64,000 nt of DNA, from positions 372,001-436,000 of the forward strand of contig NZ_JAOQJQ010000002.1 in NCBI RefSeq assembly GCF_025566885.1, given 5' to 3'. The position numbers were made by a program, and so were the translations under genes. Shown in pieces: positions 8,370 to 17,202 of this stretch. This DNA is from Brotonthovivens ammoniilytica. Its GTDB lineage: Bacteria; Bacillota; Clostridia; Lachnospirales; Lachnospiraceae. How positions within the stretch are numbered: the stretch's first letter is position 1; every line of letters begins with the position of its first letter. Below the pieces are notes generated by a model. It was not told the DNA's origin. It did no database searches and worked only from the letters and a program-made list of their open reading frames with translations.

Positions 8370-11300
8370 ATGGCAAAAATCAATGACATCCGTTTCCTGG
8401 CACGGGAGACGGCAAAAGAAGTCAGCGGTTCCCCACGGGACTGGATGGGGTATCTGGACACGGCTTCCAGGCTGTACCGGTATCCTTTTTCTGACACGCT
8501 CCTGATCCATGCACAGCGTCCGGACGCTACGGCCTGTGCGGAGCTGGAAGTGTGGAATGAGAAAATGCGCCGGTGGGTGAACCGGGGAGCGAAAGGGATT
8601 GCCCTGATTGACGATACCGGGCCGAGGCGTATGCTGCGGTATGTGTTTGACGTATCGGACACCCATCCGGTGCGGGGCGGCAGGACACCGTACCTGTGGA
8701 GGCTGGAAGAAGGACAGCGAGAAGAACTTCTGAACTATCTGGCGGACACTTATGGGCTGGACAGGGAAGGAGCTTCTGATCTGGCTGCGGCGTTGCGGCA
8801 GATTGCGGAGGAAGTGGCGGCGGACAGCCTGGAAGAAACCATGGACGGCATGGGGTATGCCATCCCCGGCACTTTCCTGGAGGGGCTGGATGAAGATACC
8901 ATCCGGGTGGAGTTCCGCACGCTCCTTACAAACAGCGCTTTTTACTCCATGGCACGGCGCTGCGGCCTGGAGCCGATGGAATACCTAGAAGAAGCAGATT
9001 TCTCCGGGATCACCGATTACAATGACCTGTCTGTCCTGGCATTTTTGGGAAATGCCACCAGTCAGCTTGTAGAGCCGGTACTCCGTGACATTGGGCGCAC
9101 GATCCGGCAGATGGAACTGGAGGAATGGAGAAAGCAGGCAGACGAAATCCATGAAAAACCGGAGAAAACGGTTGCAAAAACTCAGGAAGTACCTTATAAT
9201 GAATTTAACACGTTAATTCGTGAAAGTGAAAATGTAGAAGGAGGGGAACCAAATGGAGCTGACTTATCACCGCAAGGGGGATTATCTGTTTCCGAACCTG
9301 ACATTGGCAGAAGAATCCGTCCAGATCGGGAAATACGGGATGCTGCGGAGAACATACCTGAAGGAACACAGGAAGAACCTGTATCAGAGCCTTCTGATCA
9401 GCGGGAAGCTGGACAGCCATCTGCAGGAGATCGAGAAATCGGCACAGGGGAGAATGGAGAACCTGATGGACGGGCTTCTAACAACCTATCCGGCACCGGA
9501 CAAAGAGACAGATCCGATGGCGTGGACAGCACACATGAACAGCCTGACACAGATGGCGGAGGAAACCGTATTGACGGAATTGGTATACAGCTAAGGGAAG
9601 AAACAGTGGAACAGGATTTGAGTGAAGCAGAGGAGACAGAAGCCTCTGCTTTTTCTTTTCCCGAACTGCCCACGGTGGAACGGCAGATCCGTTCCATTGA
9701 GGAGCGGCAGGCGGCTCTGTATGCCGGGGAGACAGCCATCCCTGCGGATGTGATTGATGAGGTTTTAAGACACGGAGGAAACCGGGACAGGAGCCATTTG
9801 CGGATGATTTATAACTTTATGATCGAGCAGACACCGGAGGAATACACAGATTTTGTGCGCCGGGAATACGGCACCGGCGGTATTGGCCTTGTGATCGGCG
9901 GGAAAGAATATTCTGTCTGGTATGACGAGCTGGGGATGCAGATTGCTGTAGGGCATACAGTGACAGACCGGATTCTGGATAAGACCTTTCTGTCCTGGGA
10001 GGATGTGAGCGGAAGAATCCATCAGCTTTTAAAACAGGGAGAATACGCTCCCCAGTCTGTGCTTGATGCCGCCCGAAGCAATGCTCTGAAAGAACATGCG
10101 GAAGTTTTGCTTTATATGGAACGGGATCTTGCAAAAGGTGTGGCAGAGCTTGTCTTTGCGGACATGGAGCCGTTCCGTGGAGGCTTTCCGGATATGGTAG
10201 AGAAAGTCAGCGCATTGTTAGACCAGCCGGAGTATCTTGCGGATTTAAATGAGCGTCTGGCGGGACTGGCGGAAGCCTATGAAGAAGATCCGGAGATTAT
10301 GCGTTTCCATTGGTACCGTCCAGATAAAGTAGCGGCACAGTTCCAGAAATTCGCAAAAGAAGCGGTTCCTTATCAGTCAAGAGAAGGATTTCAGTGGCAG
10401 GAACATGACATTTTTATTACCCAGGATGAAATTGACGCTTTCCTTACCAGAGGCGGGCCGTATTCTGACGGGCGGCTTTCCACCTATGCGTTTTTTATCC
10501 AGGAGAAAACTGCAAAGGAAAAGGCAGATTTCCTGAAAGAGCAGTATGGGGTCGGGGGATGCAGCCATGCCTTAAGCGGAGCGGATGATTCCCATGCGGA
10601 CTATGACGGGAAAGGGATCAAACTATGCAGAGGCGATTATATCAATCCGTCGGCTACGGAACTTCTGAAATGGCCCCAGGCGGCAAAGCGAGTCCAACAG
10701 CTCATAGATCAGGGGATGTACCTGAAAGCCGGGGATTATTCCCGTATGCCGACATATGAGCGGAAAGTTTTGGCAAGGAGAATCATCCGTTTTTATTCCC
10801 GTATGCCGGAGGAGATTGAGCGTCCATTTAAGGAAGATCTTCTGAATGAGGATGCAATAAAACGACTGCCAGAACTTCTGGAAGAACCGGAGACAGCGGA
10901 AAGGCTTGTGTCACAGATGGACGCCGCCCTTGCTGCCTTACCTTTGGATTTCCCGTCATATGACGAAAGGGCGGATACCCTCTCTGTGATCCATGATTAT
11001 ATTGACGGAACATATACGATTTTCCCGGATCAGAAGAAAGACATAGAAGTGGAGGCAACAGGACAGCAGTTGTCTCTCTTTGATTTTATGGGAGAAAGTG
11101 TTCCGGAAGAGGAGCCACAGGAGATTACAGCGGAACAGACAGAAGAAGCGGAAACAATTCCAGAAACGGTAACAGAGCTGGAAACAATATCAGAGTCAGA
11201 GCCGGAAACGGTAACGGAACTGGAAAAACGGGAACCGGGGCAGTCAGAGAAAATTTTGACAGAAGAAGAACAGGATACCGTTTATACTGCCATTGAGGAA

Positions 11301-14300
11301 CAGATTACGGAAACTCTGGAGAAAGCGGGAGTATCTTTTGATGTGCTTTCTCCGGAGCAGGTGGACGTGATCTATGCTGCCGCTGAAAAGGGACAGGATG
11401 TGACGCCGGTTGTAAACCCGGAGTTCTCCCCGGAACAGATGCAGTTGATTCTTGACGTGCTGGAGCGCCTGGAGACAGACAACCAGGCGGCTGTAAAGAG
11501 GGAACTGGAACATCTTACCACAGAGGTGATGTCCTTAGACACCATCAACACCATCCGGCAGTATTACCATATCCCTCTGGAACCAGCGGAAAAGGAGCCG
11601 GCTCTGGCTGCCGGACAGCAGGAAAAGGCTGTAAATTTCCGTATCACGGACGATGCCCTGGGAACCGGGACTCCGAAAGAAAAGTTCCGTGCCAACCTGG
11701 AGGCTATCCGGCTGCTCCACCAGATCGAAGGGGAAGGTCGGGCAACCGCCACGCCGGAAGAACAGGAGATTCTCTCCCGTTATGTGGGCTGGGGCGGCCT
11801 GCAGGAAGCCTTTGAGGAACGGAATGAAGCATGGTCGGACGAGTTTATCGAGCTGTATACGGAGCTTGACCCGGAGGAATACAGGGCGGCACGGGAATCC
11901 ACGTTAAGCGCCTTTTATACGCCGCCGGTGGTGATCAAAGCCATGTATGCAGCCCTGGGAAATATGGGGCTGGAGAAAGGGAATGTGCTGGAGCCGTCCT
12001 GTGGGATCGGGAACTTCCTGGGGCTTGTGCCGGAGGGCATGGACGGGCTGAACATGTATGGCGTGGAGTTAGACAGCATTTCCGGCAGGATCGCAAAACT
12101 TCTTTACCCGGAAGCGGAGATTACCATCAGTGGATTTGAAAAGACCCAGTTCCCGGACGGCTTTTTTGATGTGGCAATCGGGAATATTCCCTTTGGGAGC
12201 TATAAGCTCGCTGACCGGCGCTATGACCGTCAGAAATTCTTCGTCCATGACTACTTTATCGCAAAGACCATTGACAAGGTGCGGCCCGGCGGTGTGATCG
12301 CCTTTATCACTTCCAACGGGATCAGCGGCGGCACGATGGACAAACAGGACGCTAAAGCAAGGGAATACATCGCACAGCGGTGTGAGCTGCTTGGTGCGAT
12401 CCGCCTTCCGAACAATGCGTTCCAGGCCAATGCCGGTACAAAGATGAATACGGATATTTTGTTCCTGCAGAAGCTGGATGCTCCCAGAATACTTGGAAAG
12501 GAACTGCCGGAGTGGGTGCAGACCGATGAAATTCTGCGGGAAGAATATACCAATGACAAGGGAGAAACCTCCTATAACTTTATCACCGTCAATCGCTATT
12601 TCCAGAACCATCCGGAGATGGTGCTGGGAGAGCAGAAGATTGTCTCCGGCCCCTATGGGCCGCAGCTTATCTGTAAGCCCATTGAAGGCGCTGACCTGGC
12701 GGAGCAGTTAAAGGAGGCGGTCAGCCATATCCACGGCACGATCACGGAGATGGAATTGGAGGATTCGGATTTAGAAGAGATTGACACTTCCATACCGGCA
12801 GATCCATCTATTAAAAATTTCAGTTTTGCCAACGTGGACGGCGTTGTGTATTACCGGGAAAATTCCCGGATGAACCGGATGGAACTGCCCGCTATGACAA
12901 CAGAGCGTGTCCTGGGGATGATCGAGCTGCGTGATATGACACAGGAACTTCTCCAGAGCCAGTTGGAGGATGCCAGTGATGAAAAAGTCCATGCCCTGCA
13001 GGAGAAACTGAACCAGACCTATGACCGTTTCACCGGAAGATATGGCCTGATCAGCAGCAATGCCAACAAGCGGGCCTTTTCCCAGGACAGCAGCTACTGC
13101 CTGCTCTCTTCCCTGGAGATCCTGGACGAAGAAGGGAACCTGAAACGGAAAGCCGACATCTTTACCAAACGGACGATCCGGAAGCCGGAGGCGGTGACTT
13201 CCGTGGACACGGCAAGCGAAGCCCTGGCGGTGTCTATCGGGGAACGTGCCAAAGTAGATGTGCCTTTTATGGCGGAACTGTCCGGGAAAACCGAAGAAGA
13301 AGTGACGGAAGAACTAGCCGGGGTGATTTTTCAAAATCCGGTGACAGAAAGCTGGGAAACCTCGGATGAATATCTGTCCGGCAATGTGCGGGAGAAGCTG
13401 GAAACGGCGAGAACCTTCGCAGAAAACCACCCGGAATATGGGATCAATGTGCAGGCACTGGAACGGGTACAGCCGAAAGACCTGGATGCGTCAGAGATTG
13501 AGGTGCGCCTGGGCGCTACCTGGATCGATCCGGAGTATATCACACAGTTTATGGGCGAGACATTTGGAACGCCGGATTATCTGCTTGGACGGCAGATTGA
13601 AGTCCGGTATGCCCCGGTCAACGGCCAGTGGAATGTGAGCGGGAAAAATGCGGACTACCGCAATCCCCGTGTAACCGCTACCTATGGTACACAGCGGGCA
13701 AACGCCTACCGGCTTTTGGAGGACGCCTTAAATCTGCGGGATACGAAGATCTATGACACGGTGGAGGAAGATGGGCACGAGAAGCGAGTCCTGAATAAAA
13801 AAGAAACTATGCTGGCACAGCAAAAGCAGGAGATGATCCGGGAGGAATTTAAGGAATGGATCTTCCGGGATATGGACAGGCGTGAGACACTGTGCCGAAA
13901 ATACAATGACCTGTTCAACAGTATCCGGCCCCGTGAATATGACGGCAGCCATATCCAGTTTGTGGGCATGACGCCGGAGATTACGCTGATGCCCCATCAG
14001 AAAAATGCCGTTGCCCATATCCTTTACGGGCATAATACACTGCTTGCCCATTGCGTGGGCGCAGGAAAGACCTTCCAGATGATTGCCGCCGGCATGGAGA
14101 GCAAGCGGCTTGGCCTGTCGCAGAAGAACCTGTATGTGGTGCCAAACCATCTGACCGAACAATGGGGCAGCGATTTCCTGCGGCTTTACCCGAACGCCAA
14201 CGTGCTTGTGGCGACCAAAAAGGATTTTGAGCCTGCCAACCGGAAGAAGTTCTGTTCCCGGATCGCTACCGGAGATTATGATGCTGTCATTATCGGGCAC

Positions 14301-16604
14301 AGCCAGTTTGAGCGGATTCCTTTGTCACGGGAGCGTCAGGCAATGTCCATTGAAAAGCAGATCGACGAGATCACCATGGCCATTGAGGAAGCGGCAGAAC
14401 AGGACGGGATGCGCTATACCGTAAAGCAGATGGAAAAGACCAGGAAGAACCTGGAGACGAAACTGGAGCGTCTCAACGACCAGACCAGGAAAGATGATGT
14501 GGTGACCTTTGAGCAGCTTGGGGTAGACCGGCTGTTTGTGGATGAGAGTCATTTTTACAAGAACCTTTTCCTTTATACAAAAATGCGGAATATTGCGGGG
14601 ATTGCACAGACGGACGCACAGAAAAGCTCGGATATGTTCGCTAAGTGCCAGTACCTGGACGAGATCACCGGCGGGCGTGGGGTGACGTTTGCCACGGGAA
14701 CGCCTGTCTCCAACAGTATGGTGGAGCTTTATACCATCATGCGCTACTTACAATATGACACACTCCAGGCAATGGGGCTGGGGCATTTCGATTCCTGGGC
14801 CGTCGCCTTTGGAGAGACGGTAACGGCGATTGAGCTATCGCCGGAAGGGACGGGCTACCGTGCAAAAACACGGTTCGCCCGTTTTTTCAATCTCCCGGAG
14901 CTGATTTCTTTATTTAAGGAGTCCGCCGACATCCAGACAGCGGATATGCTGAACCTCCCGGTGCCGGAGGCGGAATACATCAATGAAGTGCTGAAACCCA
15001 GTGAAGAACAACAGGAGCTTGTCAGCACCTTTGCAGAACGGGCAGAAATGGTACGGGCAGGAGCTGTGGAACCTCGTGAGGACAACATGCTGAAGATCAC
15101 CAATGACGGGAGGAAATGCGCCCTGGATCAGCGGCTTATCAACGACATGCTCCCGGATTACCCGGACAGCAAAGTAAACCGCTGTGTGAAAAACGCTTTT
15201 GACATCTGGAAGGAGACAGCGGATTACCGTTCCACCCAGCTCATCTTCTGCGACCTTTCCACGCCGAAGAATGACGGCACTTTTAATGTATATGACGATG
15301 TGCGGGAAAAGCTGGCGGCAAAAGGAATCCCCAGGGAGGAGATTGCTTTTATCCATGAAGCCGGGACAGAGACAAAGAAGGCGGAACTGTTCGCAAAGGT
15401 ACGTTCCGGGAAAGTGCGTATCCTGTTGGGTTCCACGCCAAAGCTGGGAGCCGGGACGAATATCCAGGACAGGCTCATTGCCCTGCACCACCTGGACTGC
15501 CCCTGGAAACCGGCAGACCTGGAACAGCAGGAGGGGCGTATCTTACGCCAGGGCAACCAGAATAAGAAGGTGAAGATCTTCCGGTATGTGACGGAAAATA
15601 CTTTTGATGCGTATATGTGGCAGATCTTGGAGAATAAGCAGAAATTCATCAGCCAGATCATGACAAGCAAAAGCCCTGTCCGTGCCTGTGAAGATGTGGA
15701 CGATGCGGCCCTGTCCTATGCGGAGATCAAGGCCCTGGCTACGGGCAATCCCTATATCAAGGAAAAGATGGATCTGGACATCCAGGTGAGCAAGCTGAAA
15801 TTGATGAAGGCCAACCACACCAGCCAGAAATACCGACTGGAGACAGATATAGCGAAAAATTATCCCATGCAGATCACAGCGGCAAAAGAACGGCTGGAGG
15901 GGCTGAAAGCAGACTTCCAGGCGGTGAAGCCGCTCCTGGAAAAAGGCAGGGAAAAGGATGAGTTTTCCATGACGGTCGGCGGTAAGGAATACACCGACAG
16001 GAAAGAGGCCGGGACGGCGCTGATCGCTGCCTGCGCCGGGGTAAAAGCGGTGAAAACATCCGGGCGGATCGGGGAATTTTACGGGTTCCAGATGAGTGCG
16101 GAGTTTGACAGTTTCAACCAGAAATATGTGCTGACACTGAAGCGCCAGTGCAGCTATAAGATCGAGGTCGGGAAAGACGCCCTGGGAAATCTGCAGAGGA
16201 TCAGCAATGCTTTGTCCGGCATTGAAAAGAGAGTGTCAGAGACACAGCAGAAACTGGAAACCTTACAGCGGCAGTTAGAGACAGCGAAGGAGGAAGTAGC
16301 AAAGCCATTTGAGAAAGAACAGGAGTTGGCAGAGAAGTCGGAGCGGCTGGCAGAGTTAAATTCCCTTTTGAACATGGACGAAAAAGGCCCGTCAGAAGCC
16401 CTTGGAGCAGAGGACGTGACCGAGGCGGCAGACCAGGCGAGAAGCCCGGTGAATTATGCCGGCAGGGTGGCAGAGGAAACGGTTGTGGCGGACAGTCCCC
16501 GCAGGCCATCGGTACTGAAAAAACTGGAAAATGCGAAAATCCGGATTGCGAAACAGCAGGGGAGCCATTCCCCAACTGTGCGGAAACAAGCGGTGGAACT
16601 TTAA
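8370..16604 (+). CDS. Giant polyvalent DNA methylase-SNF2 helicase (2744 aa)
   Basis: Read in order: an ArdC-like N-terminal segment (about 1-95, with LIHAQRPDAT); an acidic Gly/Asp/Glu linker (about 275-425); two diverged copies of one domain (about 430-580 and 685-800, each built round GG...FI-type helices and a YG(T/V)GG loop); an Asp/Glu-rich spacer; an N6-adenine methylase (EPSCGIGNFLG near 1205, catalytic-type GNIPFG near 1270); and an SF2/SNF2 helicase (Walker A VGAGKT near 1895, DESH near 2056, motif VI QQEGRILRQGNQ near 2385). A coiled-coil tail follows. Such proteins occur in Tn1549-like ICEs and are thought to process or protect incoming DNA. GNIPF replaces the usual NPPY/F, so methyl transfer needs proof. 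A second gene is encoded out of frame in the linker. Confidence 0.9.
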   Translation: MAKINDIRFLARETAKEVSGSPRDWMGYLDTASRLYRYPFSDTLLIHAQRPDATACAELEVWNEKMRRWVNRGAKGIALIDDTGPRRMLRYVFDVSDTHPVRGGRTPYLWRLEEGQREELLNYLADTYGLDREGASDLAAALRQIAEEVAADSLEETMDGMGYAIPGTFLEGLDEDTIRVEFRTLLTNSAFYSMARRCGLEPMEYLEEADFSGITDYNDLSVLAFLGNATSQLVEPVLRDIGRTIRQMELEEWRKQADEIHEKPEKTVAKTQEVPYNEFNTLIRESENVEGGEPNGADLSPQGGLSVSEPDIGRRIRPDREIRDAAENIPEGTQEEPVSEPSDQREAGQPSAGDREIGTGENGEPDGRASNNLSGTGQRDRSDGVDSTHEQPDTDGGGNRIDGIGIQLREETVEQDLSEAEETEASAFSFPELPTVERQIRSIEERQAALYAGETAIPADVIDEVLRHGGNRDRSHLRMIYNFMIEQTPEEYTDFVRREYGTGGIGLVIGGKEYSVWYDELGMQIAVGHTVTDRILDKTFLSWEDVSGRIHQLLKQGEYAPQSVLDAARSNALKEHAEVLLYMERDLAKGVAELVFADMEPFRGGFPDMVEKVSALLDQPEYLADLNERLAGLAEAYEEDPEIMRFHWYRPDKVAAQFQKFAKEAVPYQSREGFQWQEHDIFITQDEIDAFLTRGGPYSDGRLSTYAFFIQEKTAKEKADFLKEQYGVGGCSHALSGADDSHADYDGKGIKLCRGDYINPSATELLKWPQAAKRVQQLIDQGMYLKAGDYSRMPTYERKVLARRIIRFYSRMPEEIERPFKEDLLNEDAIKRLPELLEEPETAERLVSQMDAALAALPLDFPSYDERADTLSVIHDYIDGTYTIFPDQKKDIEVEATGQQLSLFDFMGESVPEEEPQEITAEQTEEAETIPETVTELETISESEPETVTELEKREPGQSEKILTEEEQDTVYTAIEEQITETLEKAGVSFDVLSPEQVDVIYAAAEKGQDVTPVVNPEFSPEQMQLILDVLERLETDNQAAVKRELEHLTTEVMSLDTINTIRQYYHIPLEPAEKEPALAAGQQEKAVNFRITDDALGTGTPKEKFRANLEAIRLLHQIEGEGRATATPEEQEILSRYVGWGGLQEAFEERNEAWSDEFIELYTELDPEEYRAARESTLSAFYTPPVVIKAMYAALGNMGLEKGNVLEPSCGIGNFLGLVPEGMDGLNMYGVELDSISGRIAKLLYPEAEITISGFEKTQFPDGFFDVAIGNIPFGSYKLADRRYDRQKFFVHDYFIAKTIDKVRPGGVIAFITSNGISGGTMDKQDAKAREYIAQRCELLGAIRLPNNAFQANAGTKMNTDILFLQKLDAPRILGKELPEWVQTDEILREEYTNDKGETSYNFITVNRYFQNHPEMVLGEQKIVSGPYGPQLICKPIEGADLAEQLKEAVSHIHGTITEMELEDSDLEEIDTSIPADPSIKNFSFANVDGVVYYRENSRMNRMELPAMTTERVLGMIELRDMTQELLQSQLEDASDEKVHALQEKLNQTYDRFTGRYGLISSNANKRAFSQDSSYCLLSSLEILDEEGNLKRKADIFTKRTIRKPEAVTSVDTASEALAVSIGERAKVDVPFMAELSGKTEEEVTEELAGVIFQNPVTESWETSDEYLSGNVREKLETARTFAENHPEYGINVQALERVQPKDLDASEIEVRLGATWIDPEYITQFMGETFGTPDYLLGRQIEVRYAPVNGQWNVSGKNADYRNPRVTATYGTQRANAYRLLEDALNLRDTKIYDTVEEDGHEKRVLNKKETMLAQQKQEMIREEFKEWIFRDMDRRETLCRKYNDLFNSIRPREYDGSHIQFVGMTPEITLMPHQKNAVAHILYGHNTLLAHCVGAGKTFQMIAAGMESKRLGLSQKNLYVVPNHLTEQWGSDFLRLYPNANVLVATKKDFEPANRKKFCSRIATGDYDAVIIGHSQFERIPLSRERQAMSIEKQIDEITMAIEEAAEQDGMRYTVKQMEKTRKNLETKLERLNDQTRKDDVVTFEQLGVDRLFVDESHFYKNLFLYTKMRNIAGIAQTDAQKSSDMFAKCQYLDEITGGRGVTFATGTPVSNSMVELYTIMRYLQYDTLQAMGLGHFDSWAVAFGETVTAIELSPEGTGYRAKTRFARFFNLPELISLFKESADIQTADMLNLPVPEAEYINEVLKPSEEQQELVSTFAERAEMVRAGAVEPREDNMLKITNDGRKCALDQRLINDMLPDYPDSKVNRCVKNAFDIWKETADYRSTQLIFCDLSTPKNDGTFNVYDDVREKLAAKGIPREEIAFIHEAGTETKKAELFAKVRSGKVRILLGSTPKLGAGTNIQDRLIALHHLDCPWKPADLEQQEGRILRQGNQNKKVKIFRYVTENTFDAYMWQILENKQKFISQIMTSKSPVRACEDVDDAALSYAEIKALATGNPYIKEKMDLDIQVSKLKLMKANHTSQKYRLETDIAKNYPMQITAAKERLEGLKADFQAVKPLLEKGREKDEFSMTVGGKEYTDRKEAGTALIAACAGVKAVKTSGRIGEFYGFQMSAEFDSFNQKYVLTLKRQCSYKIEVGKDALGNLQRISNALSGIEKRVSETQQKLETLQRQLETAKEEVAKPFEKEQELAEKSERLAELNSLLNMDEKGPSEALGAEDVTEAADQARSPVNYAGRVAEETVVADSPRRPSVLKKLENAKIRIAKQQGSHSPTVRKQAVEL
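9253..9594 (+). CDS. tnpV: TnpV-family protein, nested out of frame inside the helicase gene
   Basis: 113 residues in the +1 frame relative to the giant helicase, covering codons about 295-408 of that gene. The ATG is preceded by AAGGAGGGG (9238-9246), an ideal ribosome site six bases upstream, inside the coding sequence of the host gene. The product has the TnpV layout: MELTY...GDYLFPNLTL, IGKYGMLRRTYLKEHRKNLYQSLL, SGKLDSHL and a C-terminal AEETVLTELVYS. The helicase frame over the same bases is a disordered Gly/Asp/Pro/Glu linker, so the constrained frame appears to be tnpV. TnpV proteins are known from transposons such as Tn4451-like elements; their function is unclear. I believe this is a real overprinted gene, not a shadow. 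Confidence 0.78.
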   Translation: MELTYHRKGDYLFPNLTLAEESVQIGKYGMLRRTYLKEHRKNLYQSLLISGKLDSHLQEIEKSAQGRMENLMDGLLTTYPAPDKETDPMAWTAHMNSLTQMAEETVLTELVYS

Positions 16605-16613
16605 TTTATATAG

Positions 16614-16645
16614 AAATCCCGTCAGAAATCTGGCGGGATTTTATG
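16614..16645 (+). terminator. Hairpin between helicase and adenine methylase genes
   Basis: A 12-bp stem with one G-T pair (AAATCCCGTCAG / CTGGCGGGATTT, AAAT loop, 16614-16641), located 9 bases after the helicase stop. The downstream T tract is weak, so it may be a partial terminator or an mRNA processing/stability site within the operon. Confidence 0.55.
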
Positions 16646-16661
16646 ATAGGAAGGATCGTAA

Positions 16662-17189
16662 ATGTCACAGATACAATATAGTTTTCATAAAAATGACGAG
16701 TACCGTACACCGGCTTATGCGGTGTATCCAATCCTGAAACGCTTGAAAAAGGATACATCGATATGGTGTCCCTTTGATAAAAACGACAGCCAATTTGTGA
16801 AAGTGTTTCAGGCGTATGGTTTCCGGGTGGTCTATGGGCATATCCAGACGGGGCAGGATTTTTTCACTTTTCCTGTTCCCCCTTGTGATTATATTATCAG
16901 TAATCCGCCATACAGCCGGAAAGGGGAAGTGTTTCAGCGGTTATTTGAACTGCAGATCCCATTTGCCATGTTGATTAACTTTCAGGGGATTTTTGATCAG
17001 AGAGAGCGGTTTGAAATGTTCCGACGGCAGCATATCGAGCTGCTTTGGCTTAATCCACGGGTAAATTACGATACAGACGGCGGCCAAAGAAAAGGCACGA
17101 GGGTTCCATTCCAGAGCTGTTATCTTTGCCAGGGGATTTGTAAACAGCAACTGGAATTTGAATACCTGGATACAAGTTTATTGAAGTAG
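16662..17189 (+). CDS. Small N6-adenine DNA methyltransferase-like protein
   Basis: 175 residues. The motif IV SNPPYSRK (about 83-90) and the sequence around it (CDYIISNPPYSRKGEVFQRLFEL) identify an adenine-N6 methylase of the short phage/ICE type. No separate target-recognition domain and no restriction partner are present, so it is an orphan enzyme. A likely job is marking element DNA to escape host restriction. The start ATG follows GGAAGGAT. The stop is 13 bases before the ArdC-like gene. The glycine-rich SAM motif I is not obvious in the N-terminal part, so SAM binding is inferred from the family. Confidence 0.75.
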   Translation: MSQIQYSFHKNDEYRTPAYAVYPILKRLKKDTSIWCPFDKNDSQFVKVFQAYGFRVVYGHIQTGQDFFTFPVPPCDYIISNPPYSRKGEVFQRLFELQIPFAMLINFQGIFDQRERFEMFRRQHIELLWLNPRVNYDTDGGQRKGTRVPFQSCYLCQGICKQQLEFEYLDTSLLK

Positions 17190-17202
17190 GGGGGAGACAG
17201 AT

